From: Bacteroidota bacterium
Lineage (GTDB): Bacteria; Bacteroidota; Bacteroidia; Flavobacteriales_D; Crocinitomicaceae
Assembly: GCA_024280295.1 (NCBI GenBank)
Contig: JAJRQK010000015.1
Span: forward strand, 32,078 to 96,077
Direction of reading: 5' to 3'
Length of the DNA stretch: 64,000 nt
The first letter of the stretch is position 1. Each line of letters starts with the position of its first letter. The position numbers and the translations under genes are program-made. Shown here piece by piece: positions 62,812-64,000 of this stretch. The notes beneath the pieces were generated by a model. That model saw only the letters and a list, made by a program, of their open reading frames with translations. It was not told the DNA's origin and ran no database searches.

Positions 62812-63812
62812 TTATCCACCGATTGATGTCATTGATCTGTTTTTGTGTTTACTCACTTCCTCGTTAGAAAACTCTAATAATCCACCCCGCTCTTTATGTT
62901 TCAACTTAAAGGCTTGGCGTATTTTGCCCTCAATAGACTCATTTCTTCGAAGTGCTGATAATAAATCAGATTCGTCTTCAGAGAAAAGACAATTTTTAAT
63001 TTTGCCATCTGCCGTTAAGCGAATTCGATTACATGTATCACAAAAAGGATTGGTAACGGAACTAATAATTCCAAATGTTCCAATCCCTCCTTTCAATCTA
63101 AAGTTTCGAGAGGTATCATTTGGTTGATCCTCAATTTTGAAGAATCCATCTTTTCTAAAAGTGTTCTCAACTTCTTCTAAAATTTCCTTGTAGGATACCT
63201 TTTTTTCGGTATTCCAGTTATTTCCATCAAATGGCATGAATTCAATGAAACGAATCTGTACATTTTCAGTGCGTGACCACTCAATAAAATCTGCAATCTC
63301 AGTTTCATTAACTCCACGAATCACTACCACATTAACTTTCACATTGAAGTCGTTTGCGATGAGTAAATCAATGTTTTTTTGATCTGTTTGAAGTAATTTC
63401 TCCGTGAAATATTGTTAAAGCAATCTTCCTTGAGTGAATCCAAGCTAACATTCACTGATTTTATTCCAGCTTCCTTGAAAACGGTTATAAATCGATCAAC
63501 AATCACAGCATTGGTGGTAATTGCTAATTCCACAGGGAGTTTACCCAATGCACGGATGATCATTTCCGCGTTCTTTTTTATCAATGGTTCACCGCCTGTC
63601 AAGCGAATTTTCTTAATTCCCATTTCAACAAATATTTTTGCGATGGAAATCAGTTCCTCTGCCGACATGAATTCAGACTTCTCCCTCAATTGTACACCCT
63701 CCTCAGGCATACAATAGAAACAACGCAAGTTGCAACGCTCCGTGAGGGAAATCCTCAAGTAATCGTGTACTCGACCAAATCGGTCTGTAATATTTGCTTT
63801 GGGCTCAATCAT
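62812..63812 (-). pseudogene. moaA: GTP 3',8-cyclase MoaA, frame broken in an A7 run
   Basis: The N-terminal part (63812 to ~63380) has RISLTERCNLRCFYCMPEEG (radical SAM CxxxCxxC) and IRLTGGEPLI. At seven A (63380-63374, minus strand) the frame runs off to TGA at 63339. In the other frame homology continues without gap: NIDLLIANDFNVKVNVVVIR, FMPFDGNNW, CDTCNRIRLTADGKIKNC (second cluster) and the C-terminal SIGG. One extra A, or a -1 slip in the run, restores a ~330-residue enzyme. All other Moco genes are intact, so this may be a sequence error, a recent mutation or real slippage. It converges on moaCB. Confidence 0.88.
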
Positions 63813-64000
63813 GTATGACGCATTCTTGTTGTCTTTGTAAATCTTCTAATAGTTATATATTGCTGTACAAATGGAAATAAAATCTCCTCCTCTTAAGGCT
63901 ATGAAGTTGGAATAGATCTACTAATATTTGACCATTTATTCTTAAGATAATTCAAAGGTAACGCTTTGAGACGCATAAACTACACATTATTATATAATGT

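Noticed and set aside
63813-64000. Right end of the window checked for a gene start
   Set aside because: No open frame of useful length, and no exact TAnnTTTG box facing either way.

Overview
The window is AT-rich (by eye roughly 36-38% GC) chromosomal DNA of a member of the Bacteroidota, most likely Flavobacteriales of the Fluviicola/Crocinitomicaceae type. Support comes from many secreted proteins with type IX secretion (T9SS) C-terminal sorting domains, a gliding-motility-type C-terminus, DUF5686, a TPR/SpoIIE phosphatase, a hybrid two-component regulator of the HTCS kind, TAnnTTTG promoter boxes and a tRNA without encoded CCA. The order-level call is inference from gene content.

Layout. 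1-2.4 kb: two paralogous T9SS cargo genes (the first cut by the window edge) and a small lipoprotein. 2.4-8.9 kb (minus): polA, an RND/MMPL exporter and a cellulose-synthase-like glycosyltransferase in one tight unit. 9-13.6 kb (minus): cysS and aspS, with a decayed IS30-family element between aspS and what looks like its terminator. 13.7-17.4 kb: an ArnT-like membrane glycosyltransferase and a SprB-repeat T9SS protein. 17.4-18.0 kb: wreckage of an IS200-type tnpA and of an unknown gene. 18-30.7 kb: radical SAM/SPASM protein, TPR-SpoIIE phosphatase, DUF5686 protein, a dispersed hairpin RNA element, a PKD/DOMON/ankyrin group, an SDR and heme A synthase.

30.8-38.5 kb is an accessory island beside a CAT-anticodon tRNA. 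It is bounded by 220-230 bp direct repeats and holds a truncated tyrosine recombinase, a 5'-truncated IS4 transposase fused to antisense DNA of a duplicated gene segment, a RelE/ParE-type toxin-antitoxin pair lying between two ~103 bp hairpin repeats, several unrecognised genes, a gene split by an in-frame TAA, and an RHS core remnant at the right edge.

38.7-42.1 kb: DUF2141, DUF547 and BamA-like outer-membrane genes in one operon. 42.7-58.1 kb: a surface-protein region in which a TPR/histidine kinase/receiver/AraC regulator stands divergently from a run of secreted proteins, three of which end in a phage-tail-fibre-type S74 intramolecular chaperone; the largest carries collagen-like repeats and about 35 copies of a 15-residue YG repeat. 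A GAF/HisKA_2 kinase closes the region. 58.3-63.8 kb: molybdenum cofactor genes moeA-mobA-moaD-moeB-moaE-moaC/moaB facing moaA, whose frame is broken in an A7 run.

Starts were moved inward where the longest frame began at an unlikely codon. Family calls rest on motifs read by eye; no database search was possible.
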